Assembly: GCA_012729395.1 (NCBI GenBank) | Contig: JAAYDF010000030.1 | Location: 1-39,942 of the forward strand | Direction: 5' to 3' | DNA from: Phycisphaerae bacterium | GTDB taxonomy: Bacteria > Planctomycetota > Phycisphaerae > UBA1845 > PWPN01 | DNA length: 39,942 bases | Shown here: piece after piece, positions 15,801 through 22,922 of the stretch | Numbering within the stretch: position 1 is the stretch's first letter | Layout of the letters: each line of letters begins with the position of its first letter | Notes under the pieces: model-generated | Seen by the model: the letters and a program-made list of their open reading frames with translations, nothing else | Databases searched by the model: none | Told to the model about the DNA's origin: nothing | Translations under genes and position numbers: made by a program

Positions 15801-16586
15801 CCAAGGCTCTCTGGATCGACACAGGCCGACTTGGCGGAATCTCCAAACACCGCTCTGGTCTTCGCAACCTCGTCCTTCGGTGGATCACGGGCCATCAATG
15901 TCCAATGGTCGTGGATCGACACCACCCCCCAACGGTGGCTGCGGCTGACCACCAACAACGTCACCAATCAGGGCAATCCGACTATCGATCTGACCCGGCC
16001 ATTACGTTTCCGTATGCGGTTCACGCCAGGATCCCTCCGCGTGTGCATCGGGGTCCGCGAGACGAACACCGACGCACCGCTCGGTGCGGACGGCGGGGCG
16101 ACCGGCTCGATTGAATGGATCGGTGCAGGCGGAACCATCGATGGCGCGCCCCTGGGCAAACTGCTGAGCAACCAGGGTTTCGCTTGGCAGACCCTCTCTT
16201 TCGTGCCGACCGCGGCAAACGTCCTCGCATTCACCGGCAACGGAATCCTTGAGGGAACCTATGGCAAGGGCGTGCTCGAGCATCTGGCCTTCTCAGTGGT
16301 CGATACCCAGGGGCCGCTCACTGTTAATCTCGACCTTTTCGAGCAGTTGTGCCCCCTCAACGCTGATCTGGACGACGACAGCGATGTGGATCTGTCTGAC
16401 TTCGCCATATGGCAGAACTGCGTGAGCGGCGTCGGTGTTCCCCATCGCAACGAGGCGTGTGCCCACGTCGACCTCGACGGCGACGCCGATGTCGACACCG
16501 AGGATCTCGACCTGCTCCGGCAGTGCTTCAGCGGCGAGGGAATTCCAGCCGATCCGGTCTGCCTGCAGGCCTCCAATCCGGAGTAG
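12816..16586 (+). CDS. Secreted multidomain amidase-like protein with golvesin-type insert and dockerin-like end
   Basis: A 1256-residue exported protein with a signal peptide at residues 1-28. Residues 214-275 begin an N-acetylmuramoyl-L-alanine amidase (Amidase_3-like) fold: GVVVYISAGHGW supplies a zinc His. A golvesin-like beta domain (about 276-418, from VEIVLDNDDPGVTF to ISDAIRFGNG) interrupts it. The amidase fold then resumes, with EFHTNAAG (about 494-501) and IEVAFHDN (about 582-589) carrying the second His and the Glu. A fibronectin type III domain (about 630-722), a Rossmann-like flavodoxin/xanthan-lyase-type domain (about 735-968), a beta-sandwich (about 970-1160) and a dockerin-like pair (DLDDDSDVDLSDF, DLDGDADVDTEDL) follow. 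The probable target is peptidoglycan or another surface polymer. Substrate specificity is unknown. Confidence 0.82.
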   Translation: MTHRSIRNVVLLAAVAILWVQLPGTSEAFTGDPTYLELPYGEGFVPTALEADNETAQRSAHMAYIVEQAGTIISAAGETLLPPGTRFDRLSRTAGTPAIVELSLPEEAGKLIIDAIQASTIERVLARAFGDDPELAGVVVRLRVGEGPYRDIEDFGPRAADLPPDSEISDDSGLTARQGQQNRAAAALVETPAVEAIGGPIAHGDGQPQGALSGVVVYISAGHGWTAGGSSWYLQRPLLLNMVEDYGNIDQLNSFAHRLYNAGAVVVPYRPVGYQPVEIVLDNDDPGVTFTGSWSNSSTTSGYYENGATASGVPYRYAAASSTETAVARYTPAIPTSGFWPVYCWTKDDTDRVKQTYRVKHSGGTATVVIDHQIVGKGWMWLGEYHFEAGTGGYVEISNQSNQTGVVISDAIRFGNGMGDMVGTGPGTISGYSREEEASRYWAQSEAGVNAVGLPTSIWSGFTSDANDNVGTAARWSAYMNRQNINDDRWRRAYVEFHTNAAGCASPPCSAKGTVALVNEANPTTNQIQFSTIVGDKIEADMVLIQDQFEYTWGVRSNPYSGAYGAISTNNNDNEFDATLIEVAFHDNTQDTANLRSVKVRDAVARSTVQGLIMFLSNTSIFPDTQVPQVFPPEPPGRVQAIHDGEGNVVVSWSAAPSGGANGSSATGYKVYRSPNGYGFGQAVTLGNVLSTTLTDIPAGETVYLRVASFNAGGESMPSEVIAVRRPATGTPSVLIVNGFDRVSRQQNLIQTIPSGAMERQIARKVNSFDYIVQHANALADHDYTFDSCSNEAVIEGNISLTPYVTVVWILGEEGSLDQTFDTTERLRVTEYLGNGGTLFVSGSEIAYELDYLNVGRSFYRNVLGAQYVGDDAGSYQVTGQDGILADIGALNFSPASGAPYDADYPDRIIPQTGGETNLRYVGGTSDGAGIQYDAGLYRTVVFGFPFETITSAAIRSNIMRKVVSWLQTGLVGCPPTLLANFEQYEPGDRAMFQDPRLSGSTQADLAESPNTALVFATSSFGGSRAINVQWSWIDTTPQRWLRLTTNNVTNQGNPTIDLTRPLRFRMRFTPGSLRVCIGVRETNTDAPLGADGGATGSIEWIGAGGTIDGAPLGKLLSNQGFAWQTLSFVPTAANVLAFTGNGILEGTYGKGVLEHLAFSVVDTQGPLTVNLDLFEQLCPLNADLDDDSDVDLSDFAIWQNCVSGVGVPHRNEACAHVDLDGDADVDTEDLDLLRQCFSGEGIPADPVCLQASNPE

Positions 16587-16634
16587 GCTCAGAGGTCGGG
16601 CATGGACAACTCGTCCAACCTTGCTGCAGCGTTT

Positions 16635-16650
16635 GACCGGAACGGTCTTC
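16635..16650 (+). terminator. Weak hairpin between convergent genes
   Basis: GACCG (16635-16639) pairs with CGGTC (16643-16647) around a 3-nt loop and is followed by TTC. It lies between the stops of the amidase-like gene and hemC and could end transcription on the plus strand. The stem is short and the T-tract poor. Confidence 0.25.
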
Positions 16651-16685
16651 TTCGGACCTCGACGAGCTGGAGGTAAGCGACGGCG

Positions 16686-17636
16686 TCAGGATTGCAGGCC
16701 TTGCCGGGCGGTGGCGATGAGGGCGGCGGCCCCGTCGGCTTGCAGCCTGGTGAGTACCGTGGCGGCCAGATCCGGCCACCGGTTGGGGGGGCCGTCGACC
16801 GTAGCCTGGATCCGCGAGGTGCCCCGGGGGTCCAGGACGACGGCATGGCAGCGAAGGAAGCCAGCCGCCTTCACCGCCAGCACCCCGACCGGTGCACGGC
16901 AGCCGGCATCTAAGCCCGCAAGCACCCGCCGCTCGCAGCAGACGGCCGTCGCGGTGGCTTGGTCATGGATCGGCGCCAGGCACGTCGCAACGCGCTCATC
17001 GCCGCGCCGCCCTTCGAGAGCCAGGGCCCCCTGCCCCGGCGCGGGGAGCATGAAATCCGGCTCGAGCGGATGGACAACCCCATGCGCCAATCCCGCCCGA
17101 TTCAGGCCCGCCAGGGCCAGCACCGCTCCCGCACAATCGCCGCGCCGGATCTTGTTGATCCGCGTATCCACGTTGCCGCGAAGAGCGACGAAGCGAAGAT
17201 CCGGCCGATGATGCAGCAGTTGTGCCTGGCGTCGCAGACTGCTGGTGCCGATGGTGCTTTCTTGGGGAACATCGGCGAACGCCCTGCCGTCGGCGGACAC
17301 CCAGGCATCGCGGGGGTCTTCGCGAGCCGGCCAGGCGAGCACCTCCAGGCCCTCGCCCAAGTCGGTGGGCAGATCCTTGGCGGAGTGGACCGCGACGTCG
17401 ATGCTCCCGGCCCGCAGAGCGTTTTCGAGTTCCTCGGTGAAAAGCCCCTTGCCGCCAATCTCCGGCAAAGGCCGACCCTGCTGACGGTCGCCGGCGGTGG
17501 TGATGATCTCGACGCGGATTCCGAGAGCCGGGTGCGCAGCCCGCAGCCGATCGACCACCCATTGCGTCTGCGTCCGGGCCAGCAGGGAGCCGCGTGTCCC
17601 GATGACCAGCAAACGCAATGGGGGCAAGCTACTCAC
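16686..17636 (-). CDS. hemC: Hydroxymethylbilane synthase (porphobilinogen deaminase)
   Basis: A 316-residue enzyme polymerises four porphobilinogens to hydroxymethylbilane in haem and sirohaem synthesis. Family motifs are clear: IGTRGSLLARTQTQWV, GGKGLFTEELENAL, AVHSAKDLPT (with the catalytic Asp region), IGTSSLRRQAQLLHHRPDL, LRGNVDTRINKI and LPAPGQGALALE. Cys246 in GLDAGCRAPVG is the attachment residue for the dipyrromethane cofactor. Length is typical. It starts at a GTG that overlaps the isocitrate dehydrogenase stop by 4 bp, so the two genes form a coupled operon. It is a cytosolic housekeeping enzyme. Confidence 0.96.
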   Translation of the reverse strand: MSSLPPLRLLVIGTRGSLLARTQTQWVVDRLRAAHPALGIRVEIITTAGDRQQGRPLPEIGGKGLFTEELENALRAGSIDVAVHSAKDLPTDLGEGLEVLAWPAREDPRDAWVSADGRAFADVPQESTIGTSSLRRQAQLLHHRPDLRFVALRGNVDTRINKIRRGDCAGAVLALAGLNRAGLAHGVVHPLEPDFMLPAPGQGALALEGRRGDERVATCLAPIHDQATATAVCCERRVLAGLDAGCRAPVGVLAVKAAGFLRCHAVVLDPRGTSRIQATVDGPPNRWPDLAATVLTRLQADGAAALIATARQGLQS

Positions 17637-18643
17637 TGCATGGCCCGGATGATGGCTTCGGTGAAGGATTGCGTAGTGCCCTTGCCGCCGATGTCAGGGG
17701 TGAGTTGCTCGGGATTGTGCTCCAGCAACACAGCATCGTAGGCGTTGCGGATACGATCGGCAGCAACAGTCTCGCCCATGAAGTTGAGCATCATGACCCC
17801 GCTCATGATACAGGCCAGCGGATTGGCGATGCCCTTGCGGGCGATGTCCGGAGCCGAGCCGTGTACCGCCTCGAAGACCGCGCAGGTCCGCCCGATGTTC
17901 GCTCCTGGCACCACGCCCAGCCCGCCGACCAGTCCCGCGGCTAGATCGCTGAGGATGTCGCCGTAGAGGTTCTCGAGCAACAGCACGTCAAACCGCGTAG
18001 GATCGCTGACCAACTGCATGCAGCCGTTGTCGATAATCAGTTCATCGCAGGCCACGCGGTCGGCGTATTCCTTGCCGACCTTGCGCACGCACCGCAAGAA
18101 CAGGCCGTCGGACATCTTGAGGATGTTGGCTTTGTGAAAAACAGTGATCTTGCGGCGGCCTCGCGAGCCGGCATAGTCGAAGGCGAACCGGGCGATCCGC
18201 GTGCAGGCTTTTTCCGTCGCGATCTTCAGACTCTGCACGACGCCCTCGACGATCTCGTTTTCGATGCCGGAGTACAGTCCCTCGGTATTCTCGCGGATGA
18301 TGACCAGCTCGACGTTCTCGAACCGGGTCTTGATGCCGGGCAATGAGCGAACCGGACGGACGGCGGCAAACAGGTTGAGTCGCTTGCGAAGCTGGACGTT
18401 GACGCTGCCGTGGCCTCCCCCGATGGGTGTGGTAATCGGTCCTTTAAGCGCGATGCCGTGCCCCTCGATCGCGGCGATGGTCCGCTCGGGCAGCACGCTG
18501 CCGCAGAATTCGAGCGCCGTCGCCCCCGCGGGCAGAAGCACCCACTCGATGGCCACGCCCGAAGCTTCGATTACTTGCCGGGCCGCCGAGGTCACCTCGG
18601 GACCTATCCCGTCGCCCGGCAGCAGACACACCGTATGGGTCAT
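17633..18643 (-). CDS. NAD-dependent isocitrate dehydrogenase
   Basis: A 336-residue member of the isocitrate/isopropylmalate dehydrogenase family. It has GDGIGPEV at the N-terminus, then GGHGSVNVQLRKRLNLFA, whose S-x-N-x-x-LR pattern marks isocitrate as substrate rather than 3-isopropylmalate. RENTEGLYSGIE, TVFHKANILKMSDGLF, and NLYGDILSDLAAGLVGGLG with metal-binding Asp follow. HGSAPDIARKGIANP has the Asp-Ile pair of NAD-dependent enzymes in place of the Lys-Tyr of NADP types. The start is ATG 18643. An in-frame extension to 18907 would add low-quality sequence across the divergent promoter region. It heads a short operon with hemC. Confidence 0.92.
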   Translation of the reverse strand: MTHTVCLLPGDGIGPEVTSAARQVIEASGVAIEWVLLPAGATALEFCGSVLPERTIAAIEGHGIALKGPITTPIGGGHGSVNVQLRKRLNLFAAVRPVRSLPGIKTRFENVELVIIRENTEGLYSGIENEIVEGVVQSLKIATEKACTRIARFAFDYAGSRGRRKITVFHKANILKMSDGLFLRCVRKVGKEYADRVACDELIIDNGCMQLVSDPTRFDVLLLENLYGDILSDLAAGLVGGLGVVPGANIGRTCAVFEAVHGSAPDIARKGIANPLACIMSGVMMLNFMGETVAADRIRNAYDAVLLEHNPEQLTPDIGGKGTTQSFTEAIIRAMQ

Positions 18644-18865
18644 GCTCAGACACCCTTTGCTGAACCTGCCGGTCACGTCGCGCCGGCATCGCGACCGTCG
18701 GGTTGCGCCCCTTGCGTTCCCGCCGCGAAGTGCGATTATAGCCGAGCGTCGCTCGCGAGCAACGAACATCCGAAGCGAGCCATGCCGAACAAGCCGGCTC
18801 GGCAACGCCGCTTCCGCAAACACCGTTTGGCCGCCACCGAGGCGCGGCGTCGGTAGAATACGCCC

Positions 18866-19573
18866 ATGACCGCAACGCCTGACAACGATTCCACCGCGTC
18901 TGTCCACGAAAGCCCCGCCTTACCGCCGGGCATCCCGGCATGGCAGGCCGTACTGGCCGTTGTTCTCGCAGAAGGTGTGAGCCGCCTGAGATTCACGGCC
19001 CTGGACGAGCATGCCCGCGGCGCGCTGGCCGGCCTGGAAGCCCTCGGCGTCGCAACCCGCCTCGACAGGCAATCAGACACCTTGGAGGTGCAACGGGCAG
19101 GTGGCCTCTGGCCCACGGGCGAGGCACAGCTCTACGGCACCACCCCGCAAGCCGCTTGGGCGCTCATCGCCGCCTGCACGCTCGGCTTGGGGCGGTACGA
19201 AATCACCGGCAACCACACGTTGCCGCCAGTCACGGGCTTGGTCAACGCCCTGCGCGATCTTGGAGCGGGTATCGGCTACGCCGACCAGAAAGGGCACCTG
19301 CCGGTCACCATTCTCGCACGCGGACTCGACGGCGGCACGATCCGCCTCGCTCCCGAACCGGCTCCCCCATGGTTGTCCGCCCTGCTGCTCGTGGCTCCCT
19401 GTGCCAGGGGGGATGTCTTCCTCGACGCACCCCCCGAGGCCGCGATTCGCAAAACGATGGCCGTCACGCTCGCCCTGATGGAGACCTTCGGTGCGACCGT
19501 TGTCACCGATCGCCACGGACGCATCATCATCCCCGCTCCTCAGCATTATCGAAGAGCACCGGTGCGCCTGTGA
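18866..19573 (+). CDS. Half-length EPSP-synthase-like protein without catalytic motifs
   Basis: This 235-residue protein aligns by eye with about the first half of 3-phosphoshikimate 1-carboxyvinyltransferase (AroA): AVVLAEGVSRLRF, LAGLEALGVATRL, LVNALRDLGAGIGY, VTILARGLDGGTIRL, WLSALLLVAPCARGD and TLALMETFGATVV keep the family's rhythm. The residues that bind shikimate-3-phosphate and PEP are gone. The SKS-type segment is absent, the NAGTAMRPL loop reads TTPQAAWAL and the SSQ triplet reads PPW. The frame ends soon after the domain boundary, and no second half follows in any frame. It should therefore be non-catalytic. It is divergent from the isocitrate dehydrogenase operon, with 222 bp between the starts. 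It could be a repurposed fold or a decaying duplicate. Confidence 0.72.
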   Translation: MTATPDNDSTASVHESPALPPGIPAWQAVLAVVLAEGVSRLRFTALDEHARGALAGLEALGVATRLDRQSDTLEVQRAGGLWPTGEAQLYGTTPQAAWALIAACTLGLGRYEITGNHTLPPVTGLVNALRDLGAGIGYADQKGHLPVTILARGLDGGTIRLAPEPAPPWLSALLLVAPCARGDVFLDAPPEAAIRKTMAVTLALMETFGATVVTDRHGRIIIPAPQHYRRAPVRL

Positions 19574-19765
19574 TGAGCCCATGCGTAGAGCGTCTCACGC
19601 AATAGCGTAGCGGCCCAAGCCCCTGGCGGATGTAACCACCCCACAGAATGCGCCGGTCACCGCGGCTCGGCTGGACTCGCCGAAGTCAGGGAGCGACCTC
19701 TACGATGGGTCGCGAAGCGCTCCAGCCCCGCCCCAATCACTCCCCCACCAACTGCGCCGCGCCGG

Positions 19766-21583
19766 TCACTTCGACTGTTTGCGAACGATAACGTCGAAGC
19801 TATTGACCATGGATCGGTAGGTGCCGGCCACAATCGCTCCGTAGAGCCCGACGGCCACCACGGTGCCTATGACCATGAGCGCTTGGACGGACTGGGCCGT
19901 GCCGCCGGCCGCCCTGCCAGCACTCATGATCTGCTCTGGGTCTAGCACCAGGATCACTGCGGCCACGAAGGTCAGCGGTGCGATAAGGGCTCCAAACTCG
20001 GCACCGGTGCCAGCCGCCCCGAATCCGCAAGCCGACAGCCCAAACGCCGCAACCACGAGAATCGCCATCGCCGCCAGCACGGCCTGAACCGAGCGGGCGC
20101 TCTTGAGCGACATCTGCAGTCCGACCATGCAGGCAAACGCCGCGTAGACCGCCAGGAGCAACGGCAGAATCAAAGCCGAAACCAAACCGACCAGCGGCGG
20201 ATCGACCCCCCTGAACCAATCCAGACCGGCCGCCAGCAAAACCGTCACGGCCGGAACGCACATCAGCGGCACCGCGAAGCTGATGAGTCCCCGCAGCTTG
20301 CCCCAGATGATGTAGCGACTGGTCAGCGGCGTGGAGATGAGCAGTTCCATCGTGCCGTCGTCACGTTCGCGTGTGATCGCCGTCGCCGCCGTGTTGGCCG
20401 CCATGAACAACACCATCACGAACTCGACCATCACCACCCCGATCAGCCATTGGCGGGCAGACGCGATCGTGGAGAATTGCCCTCCGCCGTACAACACCAG
20501 GAACAGAACGGCGGCCAACATCCCACCGATCAGGTAGGTATTGCGCATTAGCCCGCTGCTGGCCCCGGCACCTCGCGTCACCGCTTCACGCCAAGCCACG
20601 GGGTTGCTCCAAACGTGCCGCGCTCGCCGCGTCTTTCGGTCCCGACCCAACAAGCGCGCCAGCCGGCGCTTCAGCAGAATGCCCCAATTGCTCTCCCCCT
20701 GCTTGACCCCCCGGCGAACGAACAACGTTGCCACACCGATCAACACGCCCGACACCAGGATCATCGTCAGCATGTAGGCCGCGTAAGGGGCCGCCAGCAT
20801 GAGGTTGAGCGGCCACGTGTAATCCGCGACAAGCAGTGCGTCCGGTGGTATCGCCCGGTTGAGGGCCGTCGTCAGGGCCCAGTATGGATGCACGAGCGAC
20901 AGCCAAGTCATCCCCTCGCTCACGCCCGGTACGATAGACTCCGGCACATAGGTCTGCGGGAGCCAACCCAGCCCCAGCCCGACGGCCAGGAAGAAGGCAA
21001 TCCCCACGTAGAACGAGAACACCGTGCCGCGGGTACCCACGCGCACCACGCTGATCAGAATGGCCAGCGAACCGGTCACCATCGCCGTACACGCTGAAAT
21101 GCCAAAGCTCAGGAGAATCTCCCGACTGGTCACCCCGCCGAAAAGCATCGTGATGCAGAACACCGGCAGGCCCGCCACCAACAAGGTGATGACGAAGAAC
21201 AGGCGACTCATCAGCGAACCCAGCACGATCTGGGCGTTGGTCAGCGGGGTGGTCAGCAGAACATTGAAGGTCTCCGCGTCCTTCTCCTGCGAGATAGCCC
21301 CCGCCGTGAATATCGGGGCCAAAAGGCAGGTCATCGCCAACTGCAACGTGGAGATCAACTTGAACACCTGCGACGAGCTCTTGGCCAATTCGACCAGCGA
21401 CGAGCTGACCCCCTGCACATACTGCGACACGAGCAGGACGCAGAACAAAATCGTCAGGTAACCGGCGCGGATCCACAAGTGCTGCATCCGCCGACTCCCG
21501 CCTTGCACCACGCGCACGACGATGGGGTTGGCGGGCAAGATCCGCCACAGCCACAAGCCCACTTCTTCAACAATCGGTTTCAT
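19766..21583 (-). CDS. ABC-2 type permease with two fused permease units
   Basis: A 605-residue polytopic membrane protein contains two copies of the ABC-2 permease pattern. Each copy has the cytoplasmic signature before a membrane pair: ISQEKDAETFNVLLTTPLT near residues 95-115 and ITRERDDGTMELLISTPLT near 400-420. About twelve hydrophobic segments are visible, with a basic linker (RRLARLLGRDRKTRRARH) between the halves. ABC-2 permeases normally act as dimers of one unit, so this looks like an internal duplication that makes a pseudo-dimer. It is the last gene of an operon with the ATPase, two secreted paralogs and a large accessory protein. Substrate and direction are not shown, though ABC-2 systems are exporters. 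Confidence 0.87.
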   Translation of the reverse strand: MKPIVEEVGLWLWRILPANPIVVRVVQGGSRRMQHLWIRAGYLTILFCVLLVSQYVQGVSSSLVELAKSSSQVFKLISTLQLAMTCLLAPIFTAGAISQEKDAETFNVLLTTPLTNAQIVLGSLMSRLFFVITLLVAGLPVFCITMLFGGVTSREILLSFGISACTAMVTGSLAILISVVRVGTRGTVFSFYVGIAFFLAVGLGLGWLPQTYVPESIVPGVSEGMTWLSLVHPYWALTTALNRAIPPDALLVADYTWPLNLMLAAPYAAYMLTMILVSGVLIGVATLFVRRGVKQGESNWGILLKRRLARLLGRDRKTRRARHVWSNPVAWREAVTRGAGASSGLMRNTYLIGGMLAAVLFLVLYGGGQFSTIASARQWLIGVVMVEFVMVLFMAANTAATAITRERDDGTMELLISTPLTSRYIIWGKLRGLISFAVPLMCVPAVTVLLAAGLDWFRGVDPPLVGLVSALILPLLLAVYAAFACMVGLQMSLKSARSVQAVLAAMAILVVAAFGLSACGFGAAGTGAEFGALIAPLTFVAAVILVLDPEQIMSAGRAAGGTAQSVQALMVIGTVVAVGLYGAIVAGTYRSMVNSFDVIVRKQSK

Positions 21584-21736
21584 CCCGTCACCGCCGTACG
21601 TCTTCGTTGCACGAACGTCGCCCTGGGGCGCCGGCCCTCAACACCAAGGCGATATGCCGAGGCTACCATCAAGACCCCGCTCTTTCACATCGCGATCACG
21701 GTCCTCGCCAGCATTTCGGCATCGCCCTCCCACCCG

Positions 21737-22855
21737 TTATCGCGGGCCCAGCCCCAGGATCTGCAAATCCATGCTATCCAGGCTCATGCCGTGCTTCTCC
21801 GCCCGCTCCCTCAGCTTCTGATCGCCCGATTCCCGCTGCTCGTTCGTGGCCAAGGCGGTGAGACTCTCGCAGAACTCCTGCTCGACATCCTTCAAGGGAG
21901 CGATCAACTCCTTGTAGTCCTGCTCCAGGTGATACACCCACGGAGCCAGCGGCTCGCGACCCAGCGACCAGCGAAGATGATACTTCATACGGTTCTCACG
22001 ACATCGGTCCCGCCACGAAGGCGTCATGAGCTCCTCGGCTTGCGCCCGATGGGTCACGAGAAGCTGCCGGGCCTCCGCCGTCTGCTCCGCCGTGAAATCG
22101 AAGAACGCCGCCGCCTCGCGCACATAGGCTTCCCAACTGCTCGGCGACAACCGTCGAAGATCCTCCTCCGCCCGCCGTCGGGCACGACGAAGCTCCAGCG
22201 TCCCTCGCGGCGGGTGCCCACGATTCTCCGGATCGCCTTCTTCCTCCATCTCCGCCAACGCACGGAAAATATCCTCGCCCTCCTTGACATCCCCGTCCGC
22301 CCAACGCTTCATCATCCCTTCAAGCCGGTCCACCCCCTGAAAATCCCGCCGCAACCGGTCCTTCAGTTGCTCCCATTGCTTGTCCGACAGCAGCGGCCGG
22401 GCGTCGCGGGCAAAATCTCGCATGAAATCCCTGACCACGGGAAGCAGTTCTACCGTTCGCTCCGCAAATTGCTGGCTCAGCTCGGTATTGAATGGCCGCC
22501 CACGCATCTGCATCATGGATTCAATGCTGAACTCGATCAGATCGCACATCTTGTCGCCGTGATTCTCCATCATGTCCGTAATGCGCTCGCCCATCCGTCT
22601 GCTCAGCTCGACTTCCTGCCTTTCGTTTAAGCTGACATCCCGGGCGAACTCCTCCTGAAGCCAGCGACGGCTGAATATCCGGGCGAGATCCGGCGTCAGG
22701 CAGAATCCATGGCGCGTCGGCGTCATCACGTCCGCGGGCAGGGCTGGCCCCTCAGGTGGTGCCGCATCCCCTCCAGGCTCCGCCTGTCCCGCGCCCCAAG
22801 GACACAAGACCGCCGCCAAGAGCAACACCCCTAATCTCGTGTATCCTCTGCACAT
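21737..22855 (-). CDS. Secreted protein of unknown function, exporter-linked paralog 2
   Basis: A 372-residue protein starts at ATG 22855 with a signal peptide (about residues 1-24, LGVLLLAAVLCPWGAGQA). An in-frame extension to 23188 runs into the upstream gene and is not credible. The mature protein is highly charged and predicted helical, rich in Arg, Glu and Met, with no Cys pair or catalytic motif that I recognise. Blocks such as VVRDFMRDFARDARPLLSDKQ, MMKRWADGDVKEGEDIF and WEAYVREAAAFFDFTAEQ correspond in order to blocks of the next upstream gene, so the two are tandem duplicates. The block near DARPLLSDKQWEQL resembles a stress-sensing helical-hairpin style. It lies in an ABC export operon, and its role there is unknown. 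Confidence 0.8.
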   Translation of the reverse strand: MCRGYTRLGVLLLAAVLCPWGAGQAEPGGDAAPPEGPALPADVMTPTRHGFCLTPDLARIFSRRWLQEEFARDVSLNERQEVELSRRMGERITDMMENHGDKMCDLIEFSIESMMQMRGRPFNTELSQQFAERTVELLPVVRDFMRDFARDARPLLSDKQWEQLKDRLRRDFQGVDRLEGMMKRWADGDVKEGEDIFRALAEMEEEGDPENRGHPPRGTLELRRARRRAEEDLRRLSPSSWEAYVREAAAFFDFTAEQTAEARQLLVTHRAQAEELMTPSWRDRCRENRMKYHLRWSLGREPLAPWVYHLEQDYKELIAPLKDVEQEFCESLTALATNEQRESGDQKLRERAEKHGMSLDSMDLQILGLGPR

Positions 22856-22922
22856 GCCTTGTCCCTTCGCCAGATTCCACCGGAAGAAGCGATCCGCATC
22901 AAGCCGATCGAGCTTCCACCAA

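Noticed and set aside
18644-18907. An N-terminal extension of isocitrate dehydrogenase
   Set aside because: Sequence is Arg-rich and unlike the family; ATG 18643 gives the standard length and N-terminus.
19693-19713. A GCGACC/GGTCGC hairpin between the half-EPSP gene and the permease
   Set aside because: Short stem, no T-tract and competing pairings; not convincing as a terminator.
21479-22630. A 383-residue plus-strand frame rich in Leu, Pro, His and Arg
   Set aside because: Antisense to the secreted paralog and permease start; no family or ribosome site.
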